Below the pieces are notes generated by a model. The model was not told the DNA's origin, did not search any database, and was given only the letters and a program-made list of their open reading frames with translations. A stretch of DNA of 64,000 bases. Origin: JAJXUB01 sp047974805 (lineage in GTDB: Bacteria > Actinomycetota > Actinomycetes > Actinomycetales > Dermatophilaceae). Of the stretch, positions 50,956 through 59,389 are shown in pieces. Location: the NCBI GenBank assembly GCA_047974805.1, contig JBKECS010000011.1, positions 52,980 through 116,979 of the forward strand. The letters are read 5' to 3'. The stretch's first letter is position 1; the number at the start of each line of letters is the position of its first letter. The translations under genes were made by a program, and so were the position numbers.

Positions 50956-52082
50956 TCAGCATCGATACCGAACGAGCGGCCAGGATCGTCTGGTCTAGTG
51001 TTCTGGAGCCGGTGGCCCGTGACGACCCCCGGGAACAACGAGGGGAGCGCGCCGTCCTTGCTCACATCGCCACGGTGGGGCACCTTCGGGCGCTTCGCGA
51101 CCTCCAGCGTGGGGCGCTCGCGACGGCGACACCCGCTCATGCGGCCCGGGCGGCCGAGATCGATCCCGGCCGACAGGAAGAGATTGCGGTGCGGCTCGGC
51201 GCGCGTATCCTCACCCCCGAGGACGAAGAGTGGCCCACCCGACTGGACGAGTTGGAGCATCCTCCGCACTGTCTGTGGGTGCGCGGCCAGGCACATGTGG
51301 CCTCGAGCCTGGAACGATCGGTGTCCATTGTCGGCGCCCGAGCAGCCAGTCCTTATGGCGTGGATCAAGGACGATCCTTGGCCTTCGGGCTCGCCGAACG
51401 CGGGTTCGCCATTGTCTCGGGGGGTGCCTTCGGCATCGACCGTGCGGCCCACGACGGGACGCTGGCCGCGGGTGGGACAACGATGGCCCTGTTGGCCTGC
51501 GGGATCGATCGGGCCTATCCCGCCTCGCACGCCAGTTTGTTTGACCAGATTGCTGAGGATGGAGCGGTGATCACCGAATTGCCGCCGGGAGCAGCGCCCT
51601 TGCGCCAGCGATTCCTCGCCCGGAACCGGATGATCGCCGCCGCGACCCGCGGCACCCTGGTGGTCCAGGCCGGGCTTCGATCGGGCTCGCTGAACACCGC
51701 GAGGTGGGCACGAGACCTTAACCGTGTCATCGCGGCGGTGCCCGGCCCCGTGACACTTCCCCTATCCGCGGGCTGTCACGGCATCATCCGGGACGCCGGG
51801 GCCATCCTCGTCGGCACCGTCGATGAGGCCGCAGATGCCTTCGGCGACTTCGGCACGGACGCAGCCGCCGGGGCACATATCCGTCAGGTCGACGAGGACT
51901 GGAACGAGGCCGAGCGACTCGTCTATGCCCATGTGCCGGTGCGCCGACCAGAACCGGTGGACGGGCTCGTGGCCGTGACCGGGTTGCCGGCAACGTCGGT
52001 GCTTGCAGCGCTGGCGCGGCTGCACGGCGACGGGGTCGTGGTGCGTCACGACTCCGGCTGGCGCAAGACCCCGACTCGGTGA
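50952..52082 (+). CDS. dprA: DNA processing protein DprA
   Basis: Loads RecA on incoming single-stranded DNA. The 376-residue protein has the Rossmann-like core VSIVGARAASPYG, IVSGGAFGIDRAAHDGTL, LACGIDRAYPASH and FLARNRMIAAATRGTLVVQA. A C-terminal winged-helix region (VTGLPATSVLAALARLHGDG) follows. The ATG overlaps the comM stop (ATGA); the larger ORF inside comM is in another frame. Block 2 follows after 61 bp. Confidence 0.95.
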   Translation: MISIDTERAARIVWSSVLEPVARDDPREQRGERAVLAHIATVGHLRALRDLQRGALATATPAHAARAAEIDPGRQEEIAVRLGARILTPEDEEWPTRLDELEHPPHCLWVRGQAHVASSLERSVSIVGARAASPYGVDQGRSLAFGLAERGFAIVSGGAFGIDRAAHDGTLAAGGTTMALLACGIDRAYPASHASLFDQIAEDGAVITELPPGAAPLRQRFLARNRMIAAATRGTLVVQAGLRSGSLNTARWARDLNRVIAAVPGPVTLPLSAGCHGIIRDAGAILVGTVDEAADAFGDFGTDAAAGAHIRQVDEDWNEAERLVYAHVPVRRPEPVDGLVAVTGLPATSVLAALARLHGDGVVVRHDSGWRKTPTR

Positions 52083-52143
52083 AGCCCATCGCCGTTAAAG
52101 GCCGGAGCGGACCGCCCCAACCCGCCGGAATCGACGACGCGTT

Positions 52144-53082
52144 TCAGCGAAGAACTTGCTCCGAGCTTTCCAGGCCGCTCAGCTCCGATCGCGTGGGGTT
52201 CCCCTCCCAATCTCCCGAGGATTGGCAGGCCACGGCGCCGGCCCGGTTTGCTGTGTCCAAGCACGTGGCGGGATCGGCATCGAGCAGTCGATCGGCGAGG
52301 TACCCGGCGACGAAGGCGTCCCCGGCTCCGACGGTGTCGAGGACCTGAATGGGAAAGGCTGGCATCGCATAGTTGCGGCCATGCGCGGTCGCGACCACGC
52401 CTCGTGCGCCGAGCTTGATGATGCCCTCGGCCGGCCCGTGCGCGGTGATTGATCTTGCCAATCCCTGGGGCGTCGGTTCGGTGGGCCAGAGTATCCGGGC
52501 TTCGTCCTCGCCGGCGAAGACGATGTCGCAGAGCGGAAGGATGGTGCGGTAGAACGATGCAGCCGTGCTCGGATCCCATAACCGCGAGCGGAAGTTGAGA
52601 TCAAACGACAACAACGTGGGTGTCTTGGCCACTCGGGCAGCAATGTCGAGAACCGTTGCGCGTGCGGTCTCGGACAACGCTGCGGTGATGCCGCTGACGT
52701 GAACGATCGAGGCACCTAGCAGGAGGTGGTCCTCAACGTCCTCAGGCTGTAGGCGGCTGGCGGCGCTGCCGGAGCGGTGATAGTGCACCCGAGCCCGCCC
52801 CCCGGCGAGGTCCTCCTTGATCATGACCCCGGTGGGTTCGTCCGCGCAGGTCTTGACCTGGCAACAAACGCCCTCGGCCTGAAGCTCGCGGACAATGAGT
52901 TCGCCTATGGCATCGCGGCCGACTCGACTCACCCATGTGGCGTGCCCGCCCAGCCGTGTGACGCCGACGGCGACATTCGACTCTGCACCTCCAAAGCTGA
53001 GGTGGGCGCGACGGTCGTAGGGCAGGCGTCCTGCGGTGACCAGCCCGAGAGTCTCCCCGACAGCGACGAGACCCCCGGTCAT
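52144..53082 (-). CDS. kdgK: PfkB-family kinase, likely 2-keto-3-deoxygluconate kinase
   Basis: Predicted to phosphorylate 2-keto-3-deoxygluconate (KDG) to KDPG. The 312-residue product has the ribokinase-fold N-terminus (FGGAESNVAVGVTRLGGHATW) and the catalytic DTVGAGDAFVAGYLADRL near the C-terminus. Substrate assignment comes from the KDPG-aldolase gene it overlaps (ATGA), since PfkB kinases are diverse. It is the last gene of the operon. The upstream extension of the ORF runs into the aldolase gene and was rejected. Confidence 0.85.
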   Translation of the reverse strand: MTGGLVAVGETLGLVTAGRLPYDRRAHLSFGGAESNVAVGVTRLGGHATWVSRVGRDAIGELIVRELQAEGVCCQVKTCADEPTGVMIKEDLAGGRARVHYHRSGSAASRLQPEDVEDHLLLGASIVHVSGITAALSETARATVLDIAARVAKTPTLLSFDLNFRSRLWDPSTAASFYRTILPLCDIVFAGEDEARILWPTEPTPQGLARSITAHGPAEGIIKLGARGVVATAHGRNYAMPAFPIQVLDTVGAGDAFVAGYLADRLLDADPATCLDTANRAGAVACQSSGDWEGNPTRSELSGLESSEQVLR

Positions 53083-53744
53083 GATCTGCTGTGCCGGATG
53101 TGCTCCAGGAGATCCTGACAGCGCCGCCGCAGCGGCGGCAGATCTTCGTCGACCAACGCCGAGCCCACGAGCCCACTGCCCATGCTGATGGCTGCGGCCC
53201 CGGCCCGAATCCAGGAAGGGACGTCCTCGAGGCTGAACCCTCCTGAGGGAATGACCTCGAGTTTGGGGAACGGGCCGCGCAGCTGGTCCAGGTAGGCAGG
53301 TCCCACTGTTCCAGCGGGGAACACCTTCACCGCACTGGCACCTGCCTGCCACATCCCATGGATCTCCGTCGGTGTCATGGCGCCGGGGATGATCGGGATG
53401 TGCCGTTCTCGGGCCACCAGCACGACGTCCTCAGACGCGATCGGTGTGACGAGGAATTGGGCTCCTGCATCGAGGACCCGGACGGCGGTTTGGGCATCGG
53501 TCACGGTCCCGACGCCCAGGAGTGCACCGGATCCGTCGAGGCGGGTCCGCAGATCGTCGATCGCCTCGATGACGCCGGGAGTGGTCAGGGTGAGCTCGAT
53601 CGCCAAGATGCCGGTTTCCACGATGGTGTCCAGGACCGCGTCATAGCGCGGTGAGCTGGCTGCGCGCAGGACCGGGATGACACCGGGTCCGGTAATCGCG
53701 GAGGGGAGAGGGGTACGGGGACTACAGAGGGTGAGTTCTGCCAT
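53079..53744 (-). CDS. eda: 2-keto-3-deoxy-6-phosphogluconate aldolase
   Basis: Splits KDPG to pyruvate and glyceraldehyde-3-phosphate. The 221-residue class I aldolase has Glu50 (IELTLTTPG), the loop GVGTVTDAQTA, PGAMTPTEI, the Schiff-base Lys140 in AVKVFPAG and the phosphate-binding PSGGFSLED. ATG at 53744 is the start; the ORF continues upstream over the 28-bp gap into the preceding gene. It overlaps the kinase gene by 4 bp. Confidence 0.92.
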   Translation of the reverse strand: MAELTLCSPRTPLPSAITGPGVIPVLRAASSPRYDAVLDTIVETGILAIELTLTTPGVIEAIDDLRTRLDGSGALLGVGTVTDAQTAVRVLDAGAQFLVTPIASEDVVLVARERHIPIIPGAMTPTEIHGMWQAGASAVKVFPAGTVGPAYLDQLRGPFPKLEVIPSGGFSLEDVPSWIRAGAAAISMGSGLVGSALVDEDLPPLRRRCQDLLEHIRHSRS

Positions 53745-53772
53745 GGGCGTGCCTTTGCGGGTTCGTATGCCG

Positions 53773-54999
53773 TCAGAAGTAGGTCTCGACAACGTCCACG
53801 ACTGGGGCATCTGAATCCCAGCTGGCGACAGCTGGGATAAGGCGCCACTTATCGAACGTTGTGCAGGGATGGGATAGGCCGAGGTCGATGCAGTCCCCGA
53901 CCTGGACGGCATCATCGGGAAAGGAGCCGCGCAGGAAGGCGTGCTGGTCATTCATCGCTGAGACGTGCGCGGAGAATCCCACAGCGTGGGGGAGTCCCTC
54001 ATCGTAGGGAAGGTCCCGCTTGCCTGCATCCAAGATGGCGAGTCCGGGTTCGGGCCGGGAAACGACCCGTGCCCGCCCCCTGGTCGCGGCATACAACGCC
54101 GGCAGCCGGTAGGGGTTGTCCGAGGTCGCCAGGGGGGATATCCCCGCGTAGAAGCCGTCGTCGTGTGTCAGGGCGGCGCCGGATCGAAGCACGAGGCGGG
54201 CCAGGGGGGAGCGTTGTCGGAGGTCGGCGAACGCGTCGGCCACGATATCCGGATAGGCACTACCTCCGGCCGACAAAACCGGACGGGGCTGCGCACACTG
54301 GTCATGGACCAGATCAAAGAGGTGGACGAGTTCGTCGCAGTATCGGCGGACAGCGTCAATGTCGGCGCCGGAGCGTGAGTGTCCTGCGGCTCCTTCGTAG
54401 CCGGCCACACCGACGAGGTCGACGCTGCGCGACATACTGATCCGTTGGGCGATGGACTGTGCCTGATTGTGTGTGCGAGCGCCGGTACGTCCGCCGGTGG
54501 TCCCCCGTTCGACGAGCACACCGATCCGGTGCGACCGCGGCCCGAGAACAGTTTCCATGTGGTCGATGACGGCCTCTGAGTCCGCCCAAACCCACAGCTC
54601 CCATCCGTTTTCCACGCGTTCTTGAGCCCACAGCAGAGCGCCGGGGTCGAGTAGGGCGTTGGCCAGCTGAACCTGGGGTATTCCGTGGGCGTGGGCGACA
54701 CGCAGGTGGCTGGGCGTGGCCAGCGTTATGCCGGTGGCCCCGAGGTTGATCTGGTGCCACCACAAGGCCGGGGCCATCGTTGTCTTGCCATGAGGCATGT
54801 ACTCGAAGCCGTACATGTCGGCCCAACGCTGCAGCGTGTCGGCGTTCTGTTCCATCAGCCCTTGGTGCAGGAGAACCAAGGGCGTGGACCAGGTGTCGAT
54901 GGTGGGCGAGGTCGCCAGGTAGTCGGCGATGGTCAGGCCGATCGCCTCGGTGGGGAAGCCCTTGTCGCCGGCAGTGATTCGTCGACGGTGTCGTGTCAT
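53773..54999 (-). CDS. D-serine dehydratase-like fold-type III PLP enzyme
   Basis: A 408-residue enzyme of the alanine-racemase-fold D-amino-acid dehydratase/D-threonine aldolase family. The PLP lysine is K72 in YMPHGKTTMAP. Zinc-binding residues of D-serine dehydratases match H377 and C379 (GLSHPCTTFDKW). It should act on the alpha carbon of a D-configured amino acid and release ammonia. With KDG kinase and KDPG aldolase downstream, D-glucosaminate is the favoured substrate; a plain D-amino acid is the alternative. It overlaps the ABC ATPase gene (ATGA). Confidence 0.85.
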   Translation of the reverse strand: MTRHRRRITAGDKGFPTEAIGLTIADYLATSPTIDTWSTPLVLLHQGLMEQNADTLQRWADMYGFEYMPHGKTTMAPALWWHQINLGATGITLATPSHLRVAHAHGIPQVQLANALLDPGALLWAQERVENGWELWVWADSEAVIDHMETVLGPRSHRIGVLVERGTTGGRTGARTHNQAQSIAQRISMSRSVDLVGVAGYEGAAGHSRSGADIDAVRRYCDELVHLFDLVHDQCAQPRPVLSAGGSAYPDIVADAFADLRQRSPLARLVLRSGAALTHDDGFYAGISPLATSDNPYRLPALYAATRGRARVVSRPEPGLAILDAGKRDLPYDEGLPHAVGFSAHVSAMNDQHAFLRGSFPDDAVQVGDCIDLGLSHPCTTFDKWRLIPAVASWDSDAPVVDVVETYF

Positions 55000-55739
55000 A
55001 GCGTGCGCGCCAAGAAGCGTTGGGTTCGTTCCTCTCGCGGGCTGCCGAAGATATCCGCGGGGTTGCCTTTCTCGACGACGACGCCTTGGTCCATGAACAC
55101 CACGTGAGTGGCGGTGTCGCGGGCGAATCGCATCTCGTGCGTTACCACGACCATGGTCATGCCTTCGGCGGCGAGGTCCCGCATCACCTGCGTTACCTCG
55201 CCCACCAACTCGGGGTCCAGGGCTGAGGTGGCTTCGTCGAAGAACATGATCTTCGGCTCCATCGCCAAGGCCCGCGCGATGGCGACGCGCTGTTGCTGGC
55301 CCCCGGAGAGCTGAGATGGATATTGATCGGACTTGTCGGCCAATCCGACATGGTCGAGCGCCGCACGGCCTCGTGACTCGGCGTCGGCCTTGCTCAGCTT
55401 GCGCACCCGAGTCAAGGCCAAGGTGACGTTGTGCAATGCCGTCTTGTGTGGGAAGAGGTTGAATTGCTGGAACACCATCCCGATGTGCCCGCGCACGTGC
55501 TTGGCCTGGCGAGGGTCATGCATCGGCACCTGGTTCACCCATACCTCGCCGGAGTCGGCCACCTCCAAGCCACTCATGATTCGAAGCAGGGTGCTCTTCC
55601 CCGACCCGGAAGCACCGATGAGGCAGAGGACCTCACCGTGATCGACATGCAGCGACACGTCGCGGAGCACGGTGGTCGCGCCGAAGGACTTTGCCACGTG
55701 TAGGAGTTCGATGTCTGGGCGAGCCGAGACGGCATTCAT
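54996..55739 (-). CDS. Polar amino-acid ABC transporter ATPase
   Basis: A 247-residue ATPase of the GlnQ/HisP family: Walker A GASGSGKST, Q-loop FQQFNLFPH, signature LSGGQQQRVAIARAL, Walker B KIMFFDEATSALD and H-loop VVVTHEMRFAR. It energises the importer formed with the two permeases and the binding protein encoded upstream. ATG at 55739 overlaps the permease stop (ATGA). Confidence 0.95.
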   Translation of the reverse strand: MNAVSARPDIELLHVAKSFGATTVLRDVSLHVDHGEVLCLIGASGSGKSTLLRIMSGLEVADSGEVWVNQVPMHDPRQAKHVRGHIGMVFQQFNLFPHKTALHNVTLALTRVRKLSKADAESRGRAALDHVGLADKSDQYPSQLSGGQQQRVAIARALAMEPKIMFFDEATSALDPELVGEVTQVMRDLAAEGMTMVVVTHEMRFARDTATHVVFMDQGVVVEKGNPADIFGSPREERTQRFLARTL

Positions 55740-56392
55740 GTGAGGTTCCTGTTCTCCAAGGCGCGGACCCAGCGGGAGGCCGGATAGCACACGACGAAGT
55801 AGAGGGCAGCGACAACTGCATAGACGGCGACCGGTTGCCCAAGCCGGTCAACAACGGACTGTCCTTGTCGCATCAACTCGGCCACTCCGATGAGCGAGGC
55901 AATCGAGGTGTCCTTGATGAGCGCAATGTATTGGCCACCCAAGGGCGGCAACACGACGCGCCGAGTTTGCGGCAGGACGATGTGGACGAAGGTTCCGATC
56001 CTTCCGAAACCGAGAACTTGGCTGACTTCTCTCTGGCCGTTCGGCACGGCCTCAATTCCGGACCGAAATATCTCGCCGATGTAGGCGCCTTGATAAATTG
56101 CCAGACCAGCGACGGCAGCGGCAAAAAGATTGAGCTCGAATCCGTATGCGGCGACGCCGAAGTAGACGAAGAGCAGCGTAATGAGCAGTGGGGTCCCTCG
56201 GAAGACCTCGGTATAGAGGATGGATAGTTGACTGGCTCCGGCGACTCGGGACGTCCGTATTGCTGCTGCAACCAAACCGATAAGGGTGGCTAACACCCCT
56301 GAGACCAGCGAGAGAAGAACGGTGACACCGAGGCCCTTGAGCATGAGGGGCAGGCTCGGTAGAACGGCGCCGAGGTCCGTGGTCATGGTCAT
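55736..56392 (-). CDS. Polar amino-acid ABC transporter permease, second copy
   Basis: A 218-residue membrane protein with about five helices. The HisM-type signature is EVFRGTPLLITLLFVYFG and the ATPase-contact EAA loop is FRSGIEAVPNGQREVSQVLG. It forms a heterodimer with the neighbouring permease, whose gene overlaps by 4 bp. Confidence 0.94.
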   Translation of the reverse strand: MTMTTDLGAVLPSLPLMLKGLGVTVLLSLVSGVLATLIGLVAAAIRTSRVAGASQLSILYTEVFRGTPLLITLLFVYFGVAAYGFELNLFAAAVAGLAIYQGAYIGEIFRSGIEAVPNGQREVSQVLGFGRIGTFVHIVLPQTRRVVLPPLGGQYIALIKDTSIASLIGVAELMRQGQSVVDRLGQPVAVYAVVAALYFVVCYPASRWVRALENRNLT

Positions 56393-57120
56393 GCGGCCAC
56401 CGCTTTGCGGCGGGAGTGCCTACGCAGCGTCGCCAGGGGCCGCCCACGACGCTGACGGGGAGGCAGCGGGGGATGGAAGGCATATTTGCCGATGAGCGCT
56501 CCACCCAGCGAGATGAGCGCGCTGAAGGTGAGATAGAACGCGAGCAGGATCACGAACACCTGGACGAAGAGCAACGTACGGGCATTGATCACCAACGCCT
56601 CGCCGGTCAGTTCCGGCAGGGCGACCGCGGACAGCAATGAGGTGCCGAGGAGGGTGATGATCGCAAAGTTCACCAGCGTCGGGAAGACGGCTCTGACAGC
56701 CTGCGGCATCACCACTTTCCAGAAGATGCTCGACCTGTCCAACGCCAGAATTTGGCAGGCCTCGCGTTGGCCGCGCGGAACCGATGAAATCCCCGCTCGG
56801 AAGACTTCGCTGACATACGCGCCGACATTGACTCCAAGAGCCACGATCCCTGCCGAGAAGGCCGACAATCGAAGGCCGAGCGAAGGAAGGCCAAAGAACA
56901 CTATGAAGATCTGTAGAAGGACCGGAGTGTTCCTAATGACTTCGACATATGCGCCGCAGATCCAACGCAGCGGGGCAATCGTCGAGTCGCGGCCGACAGC
57001 GGCGAGCAAGCCCAATACGAGTGCTAGCGCATACGCCATAGCCGTGATTTGCACCGTATGCCAGGCGCCGCTGAAGAATTGCGGCAGATAGCCCAGGATG
57101 GTGCTCCACTGGTAGCCCAT
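56389..57120 (-). CDS. Polar amino-acid ABC transporter permease, first copy
   Basis: A 243-residue permease with about five helices: VEVIRNTPVLLQIFIVFFGL and the EAA loop FRAGISSVPRGQREACQILA. The C-terminus has a long basic tail (PPRQRRGRPLATLRRHSRRKA) not usual in the family. It starts 22 bp after the binding-protein stop. Confidence 0.94.
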   Translation of the reverse strand: MGYQWSTILGYLPQFFSGAWHTVQITAMAYALALVLGLLAAVGRDSTIAPLRWICGAYVEVIRNTPVLLQIFIVFFGLPSLGLRLSAFSAGIVALGVNVGAYVSEVFRAGISSVPRGQREACQILALDRSSIFWKVVMPQAVRAVFPTLVNFAIITLLGTSLLSAVALPELTGEALVINARTLLFVQVFVILLAFYLTFSALISLGGALIGKYAFHPPLPPRQRRGRPLATLRRHSRRKAVAA

Positions 57121-57142
57121 CGTCTTTGGCCTTCCTTAGTGC

Positions 57143-57973
57143 TCAGTACGTGGGGTTGAGTGGGAAGCGCGGCTTGGACCCGAACCACTTCTCGTACAGC
57201 TCGACGTTCTTGCCCGATGCGTTGAGGCGGAACAAGAAGCCGTTGAGCCAGTTGAGCCAGGTCTGCTCACCCTGCTTGACCCCGAAGGCGTTGTATTCCA
57301 AGGGCACCAGGGCGTCGTTGGTGACCTTGAGTTTCGGATCGAGCTTGACCTGGTAGGCCAGGTAGTTCGAGTCCTCGACCATGGCGTCTGCTTGTCCCTG
57401 TTGAACGGCGAGGATGGCCGCTGAGGCACTGTCGAACTGCTGCACCTTCGCCTTGGGGTTGACGCTCGTCACCGCGTCGCCGTTGGTCGAGCCCTTGACC
57501 GTTGCCACGGTCTTCCCGGTCATGCCGGCGACATCGTTGATTCCCGAGTCGCTCTTAACCAGGAGCGACTGGGTCGCGACCACATACGGATCGGTGAAGT
57601 CGATCTCCTTTTGTCGTTCGCCATTTCGGGTGAAGTTGCAGATGACGACGTCAACCTTGTCAGTCTTCAGGTTGGGGATGCGGTTGGCCGAGGTGGTGTC
57701 CACGACCTCGAGGTCGACGCCGAGCTCTTTCGCCATCTCGTTGGCGATGTCGATGTCGTAGCCTTCCGGCTTGCCCGCTTCGTTGGTGTAGCCGAACGGC
57801 GCGAAGGACAGGCAATCAGCGACCCGGAGCTTGCCGCGTTCGAGGACGCTCTGGAGCACGTTGTTGCCGGTCGCCGCGTTGGCGGTGGGCTTGGGGCTGG
57901 GGCTGCACGCCGTCATCGAGACGATGGAGACAAGGCCCAAGGCGGCCACGTTGCGCAGGGTTGTCTTCTTCAT
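57143..57973 (-). CDS. Amino-acid ABC transporter substrate-binding lipoprotein
   Basis: A 276-residue SBP of the bacterial type 3 family. A signal peptide with lipobox SMTAC places Cys near residue 23 and a lipid anchor outside the membrane. The ligand-binding fold has LSFAPFGYTNEAGKPEGYDI, VDVVICNFTRNGERQKEIDF and GMTGKTVATVKGSTNGD. The family binds polar amino acids. The Asn/Arg (NFTRN) in place of the usual GMTIT-type loop may reflect an unusual ligand. Confidence 0.93.
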   Translation of the reverse strand: MKKTTLRNVAALGLVSIVSMTACSPSPKPTANAATGNNVLQSVLERGKLRVADCLSFAPFGYTNEAGKPEGYDIDIANEMAKELGVDLEVVDTTSANRIPNLKTDKVDVVICNFTRNGERQKEIDFTDPYVVATQSLLVKSDSGINDVAGMTGKTVATVKGSTNGDAVTSVNPKAKVQQFDSASAAILAVQQGQADAMVEDSNYLAYQVKLDPKLKVTNDALVPLEYNAFGVKQGEQTWLNWLNGFLFRLNASGKNVELYEKWFGSKPRFPLNPTY

Positions 57974-57986
57974 GTGAGGACTCTTT

Positions 57987-58373
57987 TCAGGAGGGGGTGG
58001 GCAGGGCGAGGGTTGCGTCGATTTCGATGGCAAACCCGGGTAGGTCGACCGGCACAGTGGTTCGCACAGGTGGCTGATCGCCCATGTACTCCGCAAAGAG
58101 AGCGTTCATCGCCGCAAAGTCGGCCATGTCCCGGAGATAGACCGTCACCTTCAGGGCGTGGTCCAGGGAGGTTCCAGCGGTGGCGGCCAGGGCTTGTACG
58201 TTGCCGAAGGCCGCCCGGGCTTGTGTGATGAAATCGCCGTCAACGAGGTGCCCGGTTCCCGGTGTGTGCGGTGTGCAGCCTGCGAGGTAGACCAGCCCGT
58301 TGTGGATGACAATTTGCGAATACGGACCTCCGGGTGGGGATGCCAGGTCGCTGGAGAGGGTCGTTTTTGACAT
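57987..58373 (-). CDS. ridA: RidA-family enamine/imine deaminase
   Basis: Hydrolyses reactive enamines and imines made by PLP dehydratases. The 128-residue product has GPYSQIVIHNGLVYLAG, the TVYLRDMADFAAMNALFAEY segment and the invariant Arg in PPVRTTVPV. It is the first gene of the leftward operon and serves the downstream PLP dehydratase. It starts divergent from the YheO/DauR-like regulator. Confidence 0.92.
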   Translation of the reverse strand: MSKTTLSSDLASPPGGPYSQIVIHNGLVYLAGCTPHTPGTGHLVDGDFITQARAAFGNVQALAATAGTSLDHALKVTVYLRDMADFAAMNALFAEYMGDQPPVRTTVPVDLPGFAIEIDATLALPTPS

Positions 58374-58429
58374 GCATCAACCATTCGTCAAGGGTTTGGG
58401 ACAATGGGGTTGGGGGACAAAAATGGCTG

Positions 58430-58450
58430 TGAACAGGGGTAATATGTTCA
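58430..58450. promoter_or_regulatory. Inverted repeat, candidate operator of the catabolic operon
   Basis: TGAACA (58430-58435) and TGTTCA (58445-58450) are perfect inverse arms around 9 bases. They lie between the divergent ridA operon and its regulator. The 203-bp gap is AT-richer than the flanks; TATAAA at 58496 may be the -10 of the rightward gene. Confidence 0.5.
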
Positions 58451-58576
58451 GATCTGCCAGTACGAAGGATCGTGTCGACCCTTGGCTTAATGAACTATAA
58501 AGTCCCATCACACACTTCGTCAAGCACCAGTCGTTTTGTTAATGTGGCATGCGTCGATGAGTTGAGGAGGAGCCCA

Positions 58577-59278
58577 ATGACGCTAGTAGGCAACGGTTTA
58601 GGGGCGGATGTGACGCCCGCCTTCGAGACCATCGCAGAGTTGGAGGCGGCGTTGGGGCCGGTCATGCGCGCCGTCGCAGCCGCGGTCGGCCCCCACTGTG
58701 AGGTGGTGTTGCACGACCTCAGCGGGGATCGCCGCAACCTTGAACACACCATCCGGGCCATCGAGAACGGAGAAGTGACCGGACGTCGTGTTGGTGGCCC
58801 TTCCACCAACCTTGCCCTGGCGGTGCTGCGGGATGAGTCAGCCGACCACAACGCCTTCGGTTACCGTGGCCGCACCGACGACGGGCGCGAACTGCATTGC
58901 TCCTCGATCTACTACCGCAACTCATCCGGCCGCATCATCGGGGCACTGTGTATCAACGTCGACCTGACCCCATTGCAGAACGCCCAAGCCTCGCTCGCCC
59001 AGATGATCCCGGTCGCCGACCGCGACATGCCGCCCCAGGAGACCCAGTCGCGCAACCTGGCCACCGTGCTGGACTCGTTGTTGGACGCCTCGATCGACGC
59101 CGTCGGTAAGCCGGTGTCGATGATGGATAAGGCCGACCGCATGATCGTCCTGGCCCATCTAGACCAACAAGGCGCTTTCCAGATCAAACGATCGGTGGTG
59201 ACGGTCTCGCGTCGGCTTGGCATCTCCAAAGTGACCACGTATGCCTACCTCGACGAGCTACGGCGGCCCGCCGAGTAG
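58577..59278 (+). CDS. YheO/DauR-like transcriptional regulator
   Basis: A 233-residue regulator. Residues about 20-130 are a YheO-like PAS domain (GPHCEVVLHDLSGD, YYRNSSGRIIGALCINVDLTP). A C-terminal helix-turn-helix (about 180-230) has QIKRSVVTVSRRLGISKVTTYAYL. In Pseudomonas DauR of this family represses D-arginine use, so a D-amino compound as effector fits. ATG at 58577 follows GAGGAGGAG. It is divergent from the ridA operon and probably controls it. Confidence 0.87.
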   Translation: MTLVGNGLGADVTPAFETIAELEAALGPVMRAVAAAVGPHCEVVLHDLSGDRRNLEHTIRAIENGEVTGRRVGGPSTNLALAVLRDESADHNAFGYRGRTDDGRELHCSSIYYRNSSGRIIGALCINVDLTPLQNAQASLAQMIPVADRDMPPQETQSRNLATVLDSLLDASIDAVGKPVSMMDKADRMIVLAHLDQQGAFQIKRSVVTVSRRLGISKVTTYAYLDELRRPAE

Positions 59279-59389
59279 CGGGTGGGGGCTCCGGCCAGGA
59301 TCTGGGAGGTGACCGGCGCTGGCGGGCGGTGCACCTCGCTGCGGCGGGTCGCCCCGAGATCGCTGCGCGACCATGACACCGTTGAGGGC

